Shown one piece after another: positions 1 to 7,292 of a stretch of 11,075 nucleotides of DNA (position 1 is its first letter; each line of letters begins with the position of its first letter). A model generated the notes under the pieces. That model searched no databases. It had not been told where the DNA came from and was given only the letters and a program-made list of their open reading frames with translations. The DNA lies in contig SXKQ01000099.1 of assembly GCA_005778045.1 (NCBI GenBank), forward strand, positions 1 to 11,075. The letters are read 5' to 3'. Source of the stretch: Planctomycetia bacterium. Lineage in GTDB: Bacteria; Planctomycetota; UBA1135; GCA-002686595. A program made the translations under genes and the position numbers.

Positions 1-500
1 CCTTCCTGCTCGACCGGATTCTGTGTCGCGAGCGTCATGAACGGCGGAGCGAGCTTCGTGGACTCGCCCTCGATGGTGATCTGCCCTTCCTGCATCACTT
101 CGAGCAGGGCCGACTGCGTCTTGGCCGAGGCGCGGGTGATCTCGTCGGCAAGCAGCAGGTTCGTGAACGCCGGTCCCTTGCGCAGGCGGAACATCCCCGT
201 CGCACCTTCGTACACGACGTGCCCGGTCACGTCGCTCGGCATCAGATCGGGCGTGAATTGCACGCGCGTGAACTTGCCGCCGAACGTGCGAGCGAGCGCC
301 AGCACGAGCAGCGTCTTGCCCAAGCCTGGCACACCTTCGATCAGCACGTGCCCGCCGGCGAGGAACGCGAGCAGCACCTGCTCCACCTCCTCCGACTGTC
401 CCACCACCACGCGCGACACCTCCTCGCGCATGCGTACGACACGCTGGGTCGCGCGCACAAGTTCCTCGTCCGTCACCGCTGCTGCCTGAACATCGCTCAT
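1..500 (-). CDS. MoxR-family AAA+ ATPase, C-terminus cut by window edge
   Basis: The visible 166 residues are the N-terminal part of a MoxR ATPase, usually about 320-350 aa; the rest lies left of the window. Walker A GVPGLGKT is at residues 56-63, Walker B LLLADE at 115-120, the family block [19 protein letters not shown] at 121-139, and the sensor-1-like ATQNP at 158-162. The usual 'DEINRA' reads DEITRA here. MoxR proteins are ring-forming ATPases that act as chaperones for maturation of metal-binding or envelope proteins, typically with VWA/DUF58 partners. The ATG at 500 overlaps the DUF4350 stop as ATGA. An AGGAG at 507-511 sits 6 bases upstream, so the start is well supported. It is the last visible gene of the minus-strand series, and a DUF58 gene would be expected next. 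The family is certain; the client is unknown. Confidence 0.96.
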   Translation of the reverse strand, partial: MSDVQAAAVTDEELVRATQRVVRMREEVSRVVVGQSEEVEQVLLAFLAGGHVLIEGVPGLGKTLLVLALARTFGGKFTRVQFTPDLMPSDVTGHVVYEGATGMFRLRKGPAFTNLLLADEITRASAKTQSALLEVMQEGQITIEGESTKLAPPFMTLATQNPVEQE

Positions 501-1645
501 ACGGATCTCCTGACTGTCTCGAGATCGCGCACGATCTCGGTGAACCGGGCCTTGTCATCGCCGATGTCCTGCGCGCCGAGCGCGGCGCGCACCCGCGCAA
601 CGCTGAGTCCGGCCGCGCTGGCCAAGGCTTCCGCCAGCTCCGTCTCGCCGTGGCCAAGCCACTCGGATCGCACCAGCCCGATCCGCCGACGAAGCTCGCC
701 GCGCGGACCGTCGAGCAGGCGCTGCGACTGGCCCAAGCGCCAGAGAAACTCGCCGCTGGCGCGCACATGCTCTGAGAAGTCACGTCGCTCGCGAAGAAGC
801 TCGGGCAGCCTCGGGCCGGCCACGAACGCGTTGCGCCAAAGGACGAGCACGAGCAGCGCGCTGGCACCGACAATGACCGCCCAGCCATGCTCCCAGAGCA
901 GCGCGAGTAAGCCCGGAGGACGCTCCCCGAGCACGAAACAAACCCGCGCACGCTCGCCCTCGAAGCTGGCGAGGTCATCGAGCAGGCACGCATGGTCCAG
1001 CTCACCGAAACCGTCGTTCACGGCCCAATCATCGTCGGCGAACAGCGTGATGCGTCCGTAGCCGTGCTCCATGCCGAGCACGCGCGACAGCATGGGATCG
1101 CCCGTGTCGACATCGGAAAGCGCGTTGCCATCGACGAACGTGAGGCGCCCCTCGAACGTCACGCTCCGCAGCCCGCGCCCGAACTCGACTTGCACCTCGC
1201 GCTCCGCGTCCGCATCGAGCCGCACGTCCAGCTGCAGCGCATCGAGAAGAGGATGCGAAAAGCGCTCTTCTTCGAGGTCATTCTCGATCGCACCCTCAAA
1301 CCCGTCGTCCCCGGGGAGCAGGACCACGAGGTGACCACCTTCCTCGACCCACACCAGCAGGCGTGTCACGTCGAAAGGCGAGAGGACGCGTCCCGACTGC
1401 CGCAGTACGAGGAGCGCATCGCTGGAGGGCAGCTCGCCGAGATAGAGTGTCGTCTCGACCTCATGCCCAAGACGCTCGAGCGTGCGTTCCGCGGCCAGCA
1501 TCGGGTTGCGACGAGCCTCGCCGCGGTAGCCGACCTCCTTGTCGTACTCCTCGAAGCCGAACACGACGAAGATCACATAGGCCGCGAGGCCAAGCGCGAC
1601 CACGACCAGCGTGACGAGAGCCCAGCGCAGCCGTGTCGAGCTCAC
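497..1645 (-). CDS. DUF4350 membrane-anchored protein of the MoxR cluster
   Basis: A 382-residue protein from GTG 1645. A membrane segment lies at about residues 8-29. It is followed by an extracytoplasmic domain with a Rossmann-like layout: [17 protein letters not shown], then strands ending [18 protein letters not shown] and [11 protein letters not shown], and the block [17 protein letters not shown] second membrane segment is at about 254-272 and a charged cytoplasmic tail of roughly 100 residues closes the protein. This fits DUF4350, a domain of unknown biochemical role that recurs between DUF4129 and MoxR genes. An in-frame ATG at 1684 would add 13 residues. I prefer GTG 1645 because it overlaps the preceding stop as GTGA and has a perfect GGAGG 5 bases upstream. 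Family assignment rests on domain layout and neighbourhood rather than a catalytic motif. Confidence 0.82.
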   Translation of the reverse strand: MSSTRLRWALVTLVVVALGLAAYVIFVVFGFEEYDKEVGYRGEARRNPMLAAERTLERLGHEVETTLYLGELPSSDALLVLRQSGRVLSPFDVTRLLVWVEEGGHLVVLLPGDDGFEGAIENDLEEERFSHPLLDALQLDVRLDADAEREVQVEFGRGLRSVTFEGRLTFVDGNALSDVDTGDPMLSRVLGMEHGYGRITLFADDDWAVNDGFGELDHACLLDDLASFEGERARVCFVLGERPPGLLALLWEHGWAVIVGASALLVLVLWRNAFVAGPRLPELLRERRDFSEHVRASGEFLWRLGQSQRLLDGPRGELRRRIGLVRSEWLGHGETELAEALASAAGLSVARVRAALGAQDIGDDKARFTEIVRDLETVRRSV

Positions 1646-3141
1646 GCCGGCCTCCGCTCGAAGTGCATCGCCCACGCAGCGCACAACGAGAGCGCGGACG
1701 CGTCATCAGGCCGTGTGCGCGAATAGGCGCACAGGAGCCACGCGCGGGTCACCGCGGCGAAGAAACTCGCCAGTTCGGCGCGGCCGAGTCCGCAAACTCG
1801 CTCGACGCAGTCGCGTTCCGTGTCGCCCGGATCGGGCGCGAGCGCACCCGCGGCGATGAGCCGCGAGAGCGCGCCGCGATAGAGCAGGCCCATCGCACCG
1901 GTCGCGTCACCGGAGAGCCACAGCTCCCGAGCCCGCGCCCCGATGTCCTCGGGCAGCGACTCGGGTCGCACGTCGAGGCCGAACACGTGCGTCGGCGGCA
2001 ACGCGGGCTTCGGCTGCGCGGGCACGCGCCACTCGACGAGCCCGGCCTTGCGCAGGATGAGCACGACGACACCGACGAGCAGGGCGACGAGCAGGGTCCA
2101 GCCGAGGAGCTGGAGCACATGCGCCACGATCCCGAAGTCCAGCGCGCCGCTCGCATCCGGCGACTCCTTCCAGCGGAGCTTGAACCGAGACCGCGCCTCC
2201 GTCGTATCGAAGTCCTCGTGCGCGAGCACCTCGCGCGCGACGCTGGCCGGATCCAGAGATTCCGCGGTCGCCTGCTTGGACTCTGCCTCAAAAGCCACGT
2301 GCGGTGCGAGCTCCACAGGCTCCTGAGCCAGCCCGGTGGGCACCAAGAGCGCGCTCAGCAGCAGGGCCGTCGCGGCGCCTTGCCGCAGCAACTTCGCAGC
2401 GCGTGCACCGAGGCGTCGGAACGAGAGCTCGATGTCCCAGCCCTCGATACGCGAGCGCTCGTTCAAGTACAGCGCGAATCCCGAAAGCGAGTGCAGCGTT
2501 CCGCACAGCGAGTAGCAGGCGAGCCACAGCAGCTTCATCGCGACCGCAAACCAGCCGAGGTTTAGACCTGCGAAGCCTCCGTCTTCCAGCGGCGAGGGGT
2601 CCGGCGCAAGTTCGCCCGGGGTCAAGAACCACAGCAGCAGGAGACCCTGCAGGAACAGCGCCAGCTCAAGCGCCAGGAAGAAGCACGCTGCGAGCACCGC
2701 ATCCCCCGCGCCGGCGACCCGCAGGCTGCGCTCGCGCCGGCGACGCGCGTCCCCCACCTCGCCCTCGAGTAGTGCTATCGGTTGCACAAGCGCACGCCAC
2801 GGAATCCACCGATAGCGCAGCACGCACGCCGCCAACTGTCTCAGGAGCGCGCTTGGAAGCACCGCGATGGACGTCTGAAGGGTCGGTGCAGCACCAAACG
2901 TCGCGCGCGACGCGACGAACATCGGCACGAGCTCGAACAGCGGCCGCAGCAGCCACACGAGGAACAGCGACAGCCACACGCTGTCGAGCGCGAAGAGCAG
3001 CAGCAGGCACACGGGCAGCACGGTCACGCCCCACGCAGCGAACACCGCGCCACCCCAGCTCCGCAGCATCGCGGCCGCCAAGTCGATGCACTCGTGACCA
3101 TGGCGCGGCCTCAGCGCGAGCGAGATGCGCTCAAGCTGCAC
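1642..3141 (-). CDS. Polytopic membrane protein fused to a DUF4129 domain
   Basis: A 499-residue protein with two modules. Residues 1-250 are a multi-pass membrane domain with hydrophobic stretches near 32-54, 55-75, 145-173 and 195-224. It ends in LYLNERSRIEGWDIEL, which resembles the C-terminus of stand-alone membrane proteins. A second hydrophobic segment at about 254-272 ends in GLAQEP, like a signal-peptide end. It is followed by a roughly 60-residue extracytoplasmic stretch, a membrane helix at about 338-363, and a cytoplasmic DUF4129 domain at about 385-490. Markers there are FGLDVRPESLPEDI, ELWLSGDATGAMGLLYRGAL and the TERDC motif. DUF4129 is common beside MoxR genes; its function is unknown. 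The GTG start overlaps the SpoIIM stop by 11 bases, with a GGGGGA-type ribosome site 7-8 bases upstream. The two-module join may be an old gene fusion. Confidence 0.9.
   Translation of the reverse strand: MQLERISLALRPRHGHECIDLAAAMLRSWGGAVFAAWGVTVLPVCLLLLFALDSVWLSLFLVWLLRPLFELVPMFVASRATFGAAPTLQTSIAVLPSALLRQLAACVLRYRWIPWRALVQPIALLEGEVGDARRRRERSLRVAGAGDAVLAACFFLALELALFLQGLLLLWFLTPGELAPDPSPLEDGGFAGLNLGWFAVAMKLLWLACYSLCGTLHSLSGFALYLNERSRIEGWDIELSFRRLGARAAKLLRQGAATALLLSALLVPTGLAQEPVELAPHVAFEAESKQATAESLDPASVAREVLAHEDFDTTEARSRFKLRWKESPDASGALDFGIVAHVLQLLGWTLLVALLVGVVVLILRKAGLVEWRVPAQPKPALPPTHVFGLDVRPESLPEDIGARARELWLSGDATGAMGLLYRGALSRLIAAGALAPDPGDTERDCVERVCGLGRAELASFFAAVTRAWLLCAYSRTRPDDASALSLCAAWAMHFERRPA
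1651..1655 (-). promoter_or_regulatory. Ribosome binding site deciding the DUF4350 start
   Basis: A perfect GGAGG lies 5 bases upstream of GTG 1645 and inside the end of the DUF4129 gene. It supports the GTGA-overlap start over the in-frame ATG at 1684. Confidence 0.8.
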
Positions 3142-4102
3142 GGCGTCGTCCCCCGAGCCAGAGATAGACGATCACGAGCGACCACATCAGCGCGCCGACG
3201 ACGTACTTGAGCGTGCCCGGCAGAGGCTGCGCGGACCAGAAGCCCTCGATGAATGCGGCGAGGAACGTCATGGCCGCGGCGCCGAGGAGCAATCGCAGGC
3301 AGCGCGGCGCATCCTCGACCAGCGCGCGCGCGCGGGAGCGTCGTCCGGGCGCCACCAGCAGCGAGCCGAGGCGCATTCCGGCCACGGCCGCAATCACCAT
3401 CGCCACGAGCTCCCACGAGCTGTGCCCCGCGATGAACGTGAACAACTGCTGCTCGTATCCGATCGACACGAAGTGGCCCGCGACCGCGCCGAAGTGCACG
3501 CCGTTGTAGATGAGCGAGAGAATAGACCCGATGCCGAACACCAGCCCGCTCGCGAAGATCTGGAAGTCGATGCCGACGTTGTTGCGGACGTAGAACGCGA
3601 ACATCCGCACGTTGTCGCCCACGCCGCGTCCGCTGCTGACGGATCCGTCCGGCGCGTACATTTCCTCGAAACGTTCGAGCGACTCGGGATCCATCACCGC
3701 ATACAGCAGGTCCGGCCTCGTACTGGCTGTCACGGCCACCGCGACGAGCGGCGCGGCGAACAAGAGCGAGCAGATCCAGAAGAGCTTCCACTCCTCGCGC
3801 ACGAGTCGCGGGAAGTCGACTCCAAAGAAGTGGGCCAAGTCGTGCAGGTAACGCGAGGACGGGCGATACAGTTGCTCGCGGCCCCGCAGTGCCATCTGGT
3901 TGAGCCGCTGCACGAGCTCGCGCCCGTACATGCGGCGGCGCGCGAGCGCCAGGTCTTGGCAGGCCTGTCGATAGAGTCGCGGCAGCTCGTGCAGCGCGTC
4001 GCGCTCGCGACCGTCGCGCCGGCCAGTGCGCAGAGCGGCGAGCAGCGACTCGAGGCGCGCCCAGCGCTGCTTGCGCGCCGCGATGAAGGGTTCGCGCTTC
4101 AC
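3131..4102 (-). CDS. SpoIIM-like (DUF95) integral membrane protein
   Basis: A 323-residue protein of the stage II sporulation protein M/DUF95 family. A basic cytoplasmic region of about 100 residues precedes hydrophobic segments near 107-126, 178-197, 201-214, 229-250, 269-291 and 298-317. Family features are the GLVFGIGSILSLIYNGVHFG stretch at 187-205 and the HSSWELVAM motif at 227-235, which matches the H-x(3)-E block of DUF95, followed by AG-x(2)-LG. In spore formers SpoIIM works in peptidoglycan remodelling during engulfment. In non-sporulating bacteria the homologue sits with RDD and MoxR genes and has no proven role. GTG 4102 was chosen because it overlaps the RDD stop as GTGA and has GAGGGGG just upstream. 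Reading further upstream would add 39 residues of unlikely, arginine-rich sequence that is antisense-like in composition. Confidence 0.93.
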   Translation of the reverse strand: MKREPFIAARKQRWARLESLLAALRTGRRDGRERDALHELPRLYRQACQDLALARRRMYGRELVQRLNQMALRGREQLYRPSSRYLHDLAHFFGVDFPRLVREEWKLFWICSLLFAAPLVAVAVTASTRPDLLYAVMDPESLERFEEMYAPDGSVSSGRGVGDNVRMFAFYVRNNVGIDFQIFASGLVFGIGSILSLIYNGVHFGAVAGHFVSIGYEQQLFTFIAGHSSWELVAMVIAAVAGMRLGSLLVAPGRRSRARALVEDAPRCLRLLLGAAAMTFLAAFIEGFWSAQPLPGTLKYVVGALMWSLVIVYLWLGGRRRAA

Positions 4103-4785
4103 CGTGCCCCCTCGATCCAGCGCGCCATTCCTAGCACGCGCTGGAAGCCTTCGGCACCACTCGCGCCCGTCAGCGGCGCGAGCTGTTGGGCCAGCTCCGC
4201 ACGACGATCCGCCTGCCACTCCGGCGACCGTGCGGCAAATTCGAGCAGGGCGGCCTGCTCTTCCGGCACGAGCGAAATCGCAGGCGCGAGCGGTGCCGCC
4301 GCGGGCAGCTCACGCAGCTCGCCGCGACCGTCCACGTGCACGACCAAGGTCCCGGCCACGTGATCGCCGATGCGCTTGGAGTCTCGCGACAGCAGGCTCG
4401 ACACGACCGCGGTTCCGTACAGCCCGGGCAGAAAGTCGACAACGCGCAGGAAGTTGCGCAGCACCGACGCCGACCAGCCCACCGGCGTGCCGTCGTCTCG
4501 CACGACAGCCAGCCCGAGTACGCGCTTGCCGGGAGTCTGACCAGCCCACAGCACCTCGAACAGCACGGGGTAGAACCACTCGATCACGAATACCGACAGC
4601 AGGAGCAGGGCCTCGCCCGGACCGCCGAAGAGCGACAGCCAGCTGAGGGCCGAGTAGAGAGCGAGGCGCACGAGCAGGTCGATGCCGAAGGCCAGCGCGC
4701 GCGCCGTGACGCCGGCGACGCGCAGGGAGAGCTCGACTCCCTCGGGAGCCTCGACGACCGCCAGCGTGTCGAGCCGCTCGCTCAC
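4099..4785 (-). CDS. RDD family membrane protein (first of two in series, longer)
   Basis: A 228-residue protein with the RDD domain at about residues 22-150. The signature arginine and aspartates are visible: R29 and D36 in ARALAFGIDLL, and D117 in the third helix region. The GQTPGKRVLGLAVVRDDG block at 82-99 and DSKRIGDHVAGTLVV at 135-149 are typical. Hydrophobic segments are near 28-50 and 57-77, with a weaker one near 115-133. A cytoplasmic tail of about 60 residues (170-228) is present, as in other RDD proteins beside SpoIIM genes. RDD proteins are poorly characterised; some have been linked to ion transport, but nothing here proves a substrate. GTG 4785 overlaps the previous stop as GTGA. 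Only a weak GGTGA lies upstream, so translation is probably coupled to the preceding gene. Confidence 0.92.
   Translation of the reverse strand: MSERLDTLAVVEAPEGVELSLRVAGVTARALAFGIDLLVRLALYSALSWLSLFGGPGEALLLLSVFVIEWFYPVLFEVLWAGQTPGKRVLGLAVVRDDGTPVGWSASVLRNFLRVVDFLPGLYGTAVVSSLLSRDSKRIGDHVAGTLVVHVDGRGELRELPAAAPLAPAISLVPEEQAALLEFAARSPEWQADRRAELAQQLAPLTGASGAEGFQRVLGMARWIEGAR
4107..4113 (-). promoter_or_regulatory. Ribosome binding site deciding the SpoIIM-like start
   Basis: GAGGGGG lies 4 bases before GTG 4102 (7 bases from its GAGG core), inside the end of the RDD gene. It supports the short form of the SpoIIM-like protein. Confidence 0.7.
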
Positions 4786-5303
4786 GCGTTCACCACGGCG
4801 GTTCCCGCGAGCAGGTCGTGCAAGCAGCGCCGCTCCTCGCCAAAGATGAACAGGACGTCGATGAGGCTCAAGAGCCCGCAGCAGAAGCCGGACAGGGCGG
4901 GGAGCAGCGTGCGCAACAGCACGAGCTGCACGACACCGGCGGGATTTCCATCGACGCCCACTACGCGGAGCTTCAGGAAGCGCTTGCCTAGGGTCGCGCC
5001 ACGAGTGCAGAGCAGGGAGGCCTGCAGGCCGAACACGACGAGCCACGACAGGCCGAAGAGCAAGATTCCGACCACGCCACCAGAATCGAGCTTGTACGTG
5101 GTGCTGTCGGTGAGAAACTGCGTCGCGTTGCCGAGCGCGAGCCACAGCAGGCACGGGACGTAGACCAGCGTGTCGAGGATCGCGGCCAACAGGCGCTCGA
5201 TCCGCCCCGCGAGGTTGCCGCGCGGAGGCCGGTCAGGGCGCTGGACTGCGCTCGACTGCGGAGCCTGATACGGATTGGGATGGTCGATCCCCTCCACGTT
5301 CAA
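4782..5303 (-). CDS. Small RDD family protein with NPYQAP N-terminus and TTG start
   Basis: A 173-residue protein. A short hydrophilic N-terminus carries NPYQAP at residues 10-15, followed by a proline- and arginine-rich linker and a compact RDD domain from about residue 31. Markers are GRIERLLAAILDTLV (R37, D44), the GATLGKRFLKLRVVGVDG block at 102-119 and CLHDLLAGTAVV at 160-171. Hydrophobic segments are near 38-57, 77-97 and 133-155. The NPY-x-x-P type of N-terminus is one I associate with small membrane proteins of Planctomycetota and some Xanthomonadales; its role is unknown to me. TTG 5303 overlaps the recN stop as TTGA and has GGAG 8 bases upstream. GTG 5297 is an alternative that would shorten the protein by two residues and has poor ribosome-site spacing. 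The cysteines at 140-141 and 160 are a local oddity. Confidence 0.87.
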   Translation of the reverse strand: MNVEGIDHPNPYQAPQSSAVQRPDRPPRGNLAGRIERLLAAILDTLVYVPCLLWLALGNATQFLTDSTTYKLDSGGVVGILLFGLSWLVVFGLQASLLCTRGATLGKRFLKLRVVGVDGNPAGVVQLVLLRTLLPALSGFCCGLLSLIDVLFIFGEERRCLHDLLAGTAVVNA

Positions 5304-7057
5304 GTCGCGAGCTCCATCAGGCGACGAGCCTCGGCGCGCGCCGTCTCCTGATCTTTGCCGCCGGCGATCCTGTCCGCGATCTCGCGCACGCGCCGCTCGC
5401 CGTCGAGCGCCTCGACGCGCGTCCGCGTGCGCCCCCCGTCGATCTTCTTCTCGACGCGCTGGTGCACGGACGCCATCGCTGCGATCGCGGGCAGGTGCGT
5501 GACGCACAGCACCTGATGATGCAAGCCGAGCTTGCGCAGGTGCGCCCCCACGGTCGGCCCGAGCCGTCCGCCGACGCCCGAGTCGATCTCGTCGAACAGC
5601 AGCGAGCGCCGCTCACCCGCCTCGGCGAGCACGCCGCGCAGCGCCAGCATGATGCGCGCCGTCTCGCCACCTGATGCGACCTCGCGCAGCCGGTTCATCG
5701 GCTCGCCCGGATTGGCCGCGAGCAGGAACTCGACCCGATCCATGCCGCGCTCGCCAAACCGCTGCAGATCGGCCTCGATCTCCGCACGCACCGGCGGCGC
5801 GCCGGCGCTGTCTTCGTTTTCGCTGCGTGCTCCCACGCGAACGTCAAACGTCGCGTTCGAGAGCCCGAGTTCCTTGAGGGCCTTGTGGACCGACTTCACC
5901 AGCTTCTCGCGCAGCGCGTGGCGCGCGCGGCGCAGCGCGCCGCCCTGCGAGAGCACCTTCGCGCGTGCCTTGGCGATCGCGTCCGCAAGGCCGTCCGAGT
6001 CCTGCTCGTCGCGCTCGAGCCGCGCGATCTCGGCCTCGAGCTCTCCACGGCGCTCCACGAGTCCGGCCGCGTCCGTGCGGTACTTGCGCTCGAGCCGCTC
6101 GAGCTCGGCGAGGCGCTCCTCGATCTCCTCGAGCCGGCGCGGATCGACCTCGAGCGAGTCCCCCAGCGAGCGCAGGGCGCGCACCGCCTCGTCGAGGTGC
6201 GCAAACGCGGCGTCGAGGTCCGTCGCGGCGCCTTCGAGCGCGGCCACTTTCGTGCGCCAGCCGTCGAGGAAACGCTGTGCGTGACGCACACGGTCGAGCG
6301 CCGCATCGTCGCCATCCGCGAGTCCTGCGAGCAGCTCGCCGAAGCCCTGCTTCATACCCGCCGCATGCCGCAGGAGCTCGCGCTCGGGCTCGAGCCGCGC
6401 TCGCTCGCCCGTCTGCGGATTCGCAGCGACGAGCTCTTGCAACTGGAAGCGAGCCAGATCGAGCCGATCCCGGCGCTCGCCCGCCTCGCGCTCGAGCCGC
6501 AGCGCCTCGTCGACGAGCGTGCTCCACGCCTCGCGCGCGGCCTTGTACTGCGCCACGAGCGAGTCGAGCTTGCCGAAGCCGTCGAGGAGCCGCAGCTGTT
6601 CCGCTGGGTCGTACAGGCGCTGGTGGTCGTTTTGCCCGTGGATCTCGAACAGGCGCGGCGCGAGCTCCGCCAGCGCCTCGCGAGTCACGGGCCGCGCGTT
6701 GACGTACGCGCGCGTCCGGCCATCCGCCGAGACCGTGCGCACGAGCGCGAGCTCGCGCTCGGTGGCCTTGGGGTCCGCATCCCAGTCCTCGAGCAGCTCG
6801 GGCGCGTACTGCCGCGCCCAGCGCTGTACGCCCGATGCGCCCGCCGGCACGCGGAAGCGTCCCTCGACGGTCGCGCGCGCGGCGCCGCTGCGCACGAGCG
6901 CGGCCTTGGGCTTCTCGCCCAGCAGGAGCTCGAGGGCGCCGACCAGCAGGCTCTTGCCCGCGCCGGTCTCGCCCGTGATGACATTGAGCCCCGGCCCGAA
7001 CGAGAGCTCCGCCCGCTCGATCAGCGCCAGATCCGAGATCTCGAGTTCCACCAACAT
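5300..7057 (-). CDS. recN: DNA repair protein RecN
   Basis: A full-length 585-residue SMC-like ATPase; the family is usually about 550-570 aa. It acts in the cytoplasm in recombinational repair of double-strand breaks. The N-terminus ISDLALIERAELSF is typical. Walker A GETGAGKS is at residues 29-36 and the RecN block EIHGQNDHQRL at 138-148. A long charged coiled coil spans about 170-390 and folds back on itself. The ABC signature VASGGETARI is at 460-469 and Walker B SLLFDEIDSGVGG at 485-497, followed by LCVTHLPAIAA at 517-527. All ATPase motifs are intact. ATG 7057 has no ribosome site at normal distance (the nearest GGGAG is 16 bases away), but a CATAAT lies 8 bases upstream. A 73-base gap separates it from the DUF2256 gene, and its stop overlaps the next gene by TTGA. 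Finding recN at the head of an envelope-gene cluster is unusual to me. Confidence 0.98.
   Translation of the reverse strand: MLVELEISDLALIERAELSFGPGLNVITGETGAGKSLLVGALELLLGEKPKAALVRSGAARATVEGRFRVPAGASGVQRWARQYAPELLEDWDADPKATERELALVRTVSADGRTRAYVNARPVTREALAELAPRLFEIHGQNDHQRLYDPAEQLRLLDGFGKLDSLVAQYKAAREAWSTLVDEALRLEREAGERRDRLDLARFQLQELVAANPQTGERARLEPERELLRHAAGMKQGFGELLAGLADGDDAALDRVRHAQRFLDGWRTKVAALEGAATDLDAAFAHLDEAVRALRSLGDSLEVDPRRLEEIEERLAELERLERKYRTDAAGLVERRGELEAEIARLERDEQDSDGLADAIAKARAKVLSQGGALRRARHALREKLVKSVHKALKELGLSNATFDVRVGARSENEDSAGAPPVRAEIEADLQRFGERGMDRVEFLLAANPGEPMNRLREVASGGETARIMLALRGVLAEAGERRSLLFDEIDSGVGGRLGPTVGAHLRKLGLHHQVLCVTHLPAIAAMASVHQRVEKKIDGGRTRTRVEALDGERRVREIADRIAGGKDQETARAEARRLMELAT
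5312..5315 (-). promoter_or_regulatory. Ribosome binding site for the TTG-started small RDD gene
   Basis: GGAG within the last codons of recN lies 8 bases before TTG 5303. The spacing favours TTG over the in-frame GTG at 5297, which is 14 bases from the same GGAG. Confidence 0.65.
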
Positions 7058-7071
7058 GTCGTGACATTATG
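7056..7071 (-). promoter_or_regulatory. Candidate recN promoter -10 with overlapping dyad
   Basis: On the minus strand CATAAT (7071-7066, five of six matches to TATAAT) stands out in otherwise GC-rich DNA, 8 bases before the recN ATG. A CTGACG 19 bases further upstream is a poor -35 candidate. The dyad ATGTC-AC-GACAT (7067-7056) overlaps the end of the -10 and the start codon. This would place transcription start at or almost at the ATG, consistent with the missing ribosome site. It is an inference from position and composition; short dyads of this size also occur by chance. Confidence 0.35.
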
Positions 7072-7130
7072 GACTCCCGGAGCACCCCTTCGTCAGCGGG
7101 GAATCTTGCAGAAATACGCGCGAGTGTCGG

Positions 7131-7292
7131 CTACGGGCGCTTGGCCCGCCGCGCGCTGCGGGCCGCGCGCGCGCAGCGGTCGCTGCAGTGCACGACCCGC
7201 TCCCAGTCGCGCTCCCACTTCTTGCGCCACTCGAACTCCCGGCCGCAGGTGACGCAGGTCTTGCGGGGCTTACCCGGCCGTCCCCCGCTCAT
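7131..7292 (-). CDS. DUF2256 small zinc-knuckle protein (53 aa)
   Basis: A 53-residue basic protein. Residues 11-40 match the DUF2256 pattern: [12 protein letters not shown] (C13, C16), then [14 protein letters not shown] and CSDRC (C36, C40). The four cysteines form two C-x(2/3)-C pairs that probably bind one zinc ion. DUF2256 has no established function; members are often found beside photolyase/cryptochrome-like or other DNA- and RNA-related genes. The ATG at 7292 overlaps the DUF3500 stop as ATGA, with GAGGG 6 bases upstream, so translation is likely coupled. The TAG at 7133-7131 follows an arginine- and lysine-rich tail. The gene is easily missed because of its length. The family call is confident from the spacing of cysteines, tryptophans and the CSxRC end. 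Confidence 0.93.
   Translation of the reverse strand: MSGGRPGKPRKTCVTCGREFEWRKKWERDWERVVHCSDRCARAARSARRAKRP

Noticed and set aside
219..1061. A 280-codon open frame on the plus strand.
   Set aside because: It is antisense to MoxR and DUF4350; it is Ser/Arg-rich and lacks any domain or ribosome site.
3125..4363. A 412-codon open frame on the plus strand.
   Set aside because: It is antisense to the SpoIIM-like and RDD genes, has low-complexity Arg/His/Glu-rich composition and no domain; it is a by-product of high GC.
4786..5154. A 123-codon N-terminal extension of the longer RDD protein.
   Set aside because: It is an Arg-rich shadow of the upstream RDD gene; the GTGA overlap start gives a standard RDD length.
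5304..5507. A 68-codon N-terminal extension of the small RDD protein.
   Set aside because: It is Arg/Ala/Asp-rich, lies wholly inside recN and adds no domain; TTG 5303 with GGAG upstream fits better.
7081..7103. A CCCC...GGGG stem between DUF2256 and recN as a terminator.
   Set aside because: It has only four base pairs around a 9-base loop and no T-run follows; too weak to call.
5885..7252. A 455-codon open frame on the plus strand.
   Set aside because: It is antisense to recN, whose motifs are all intact; composition is Arg/Leu/Glu-rich without a recognisable fold.
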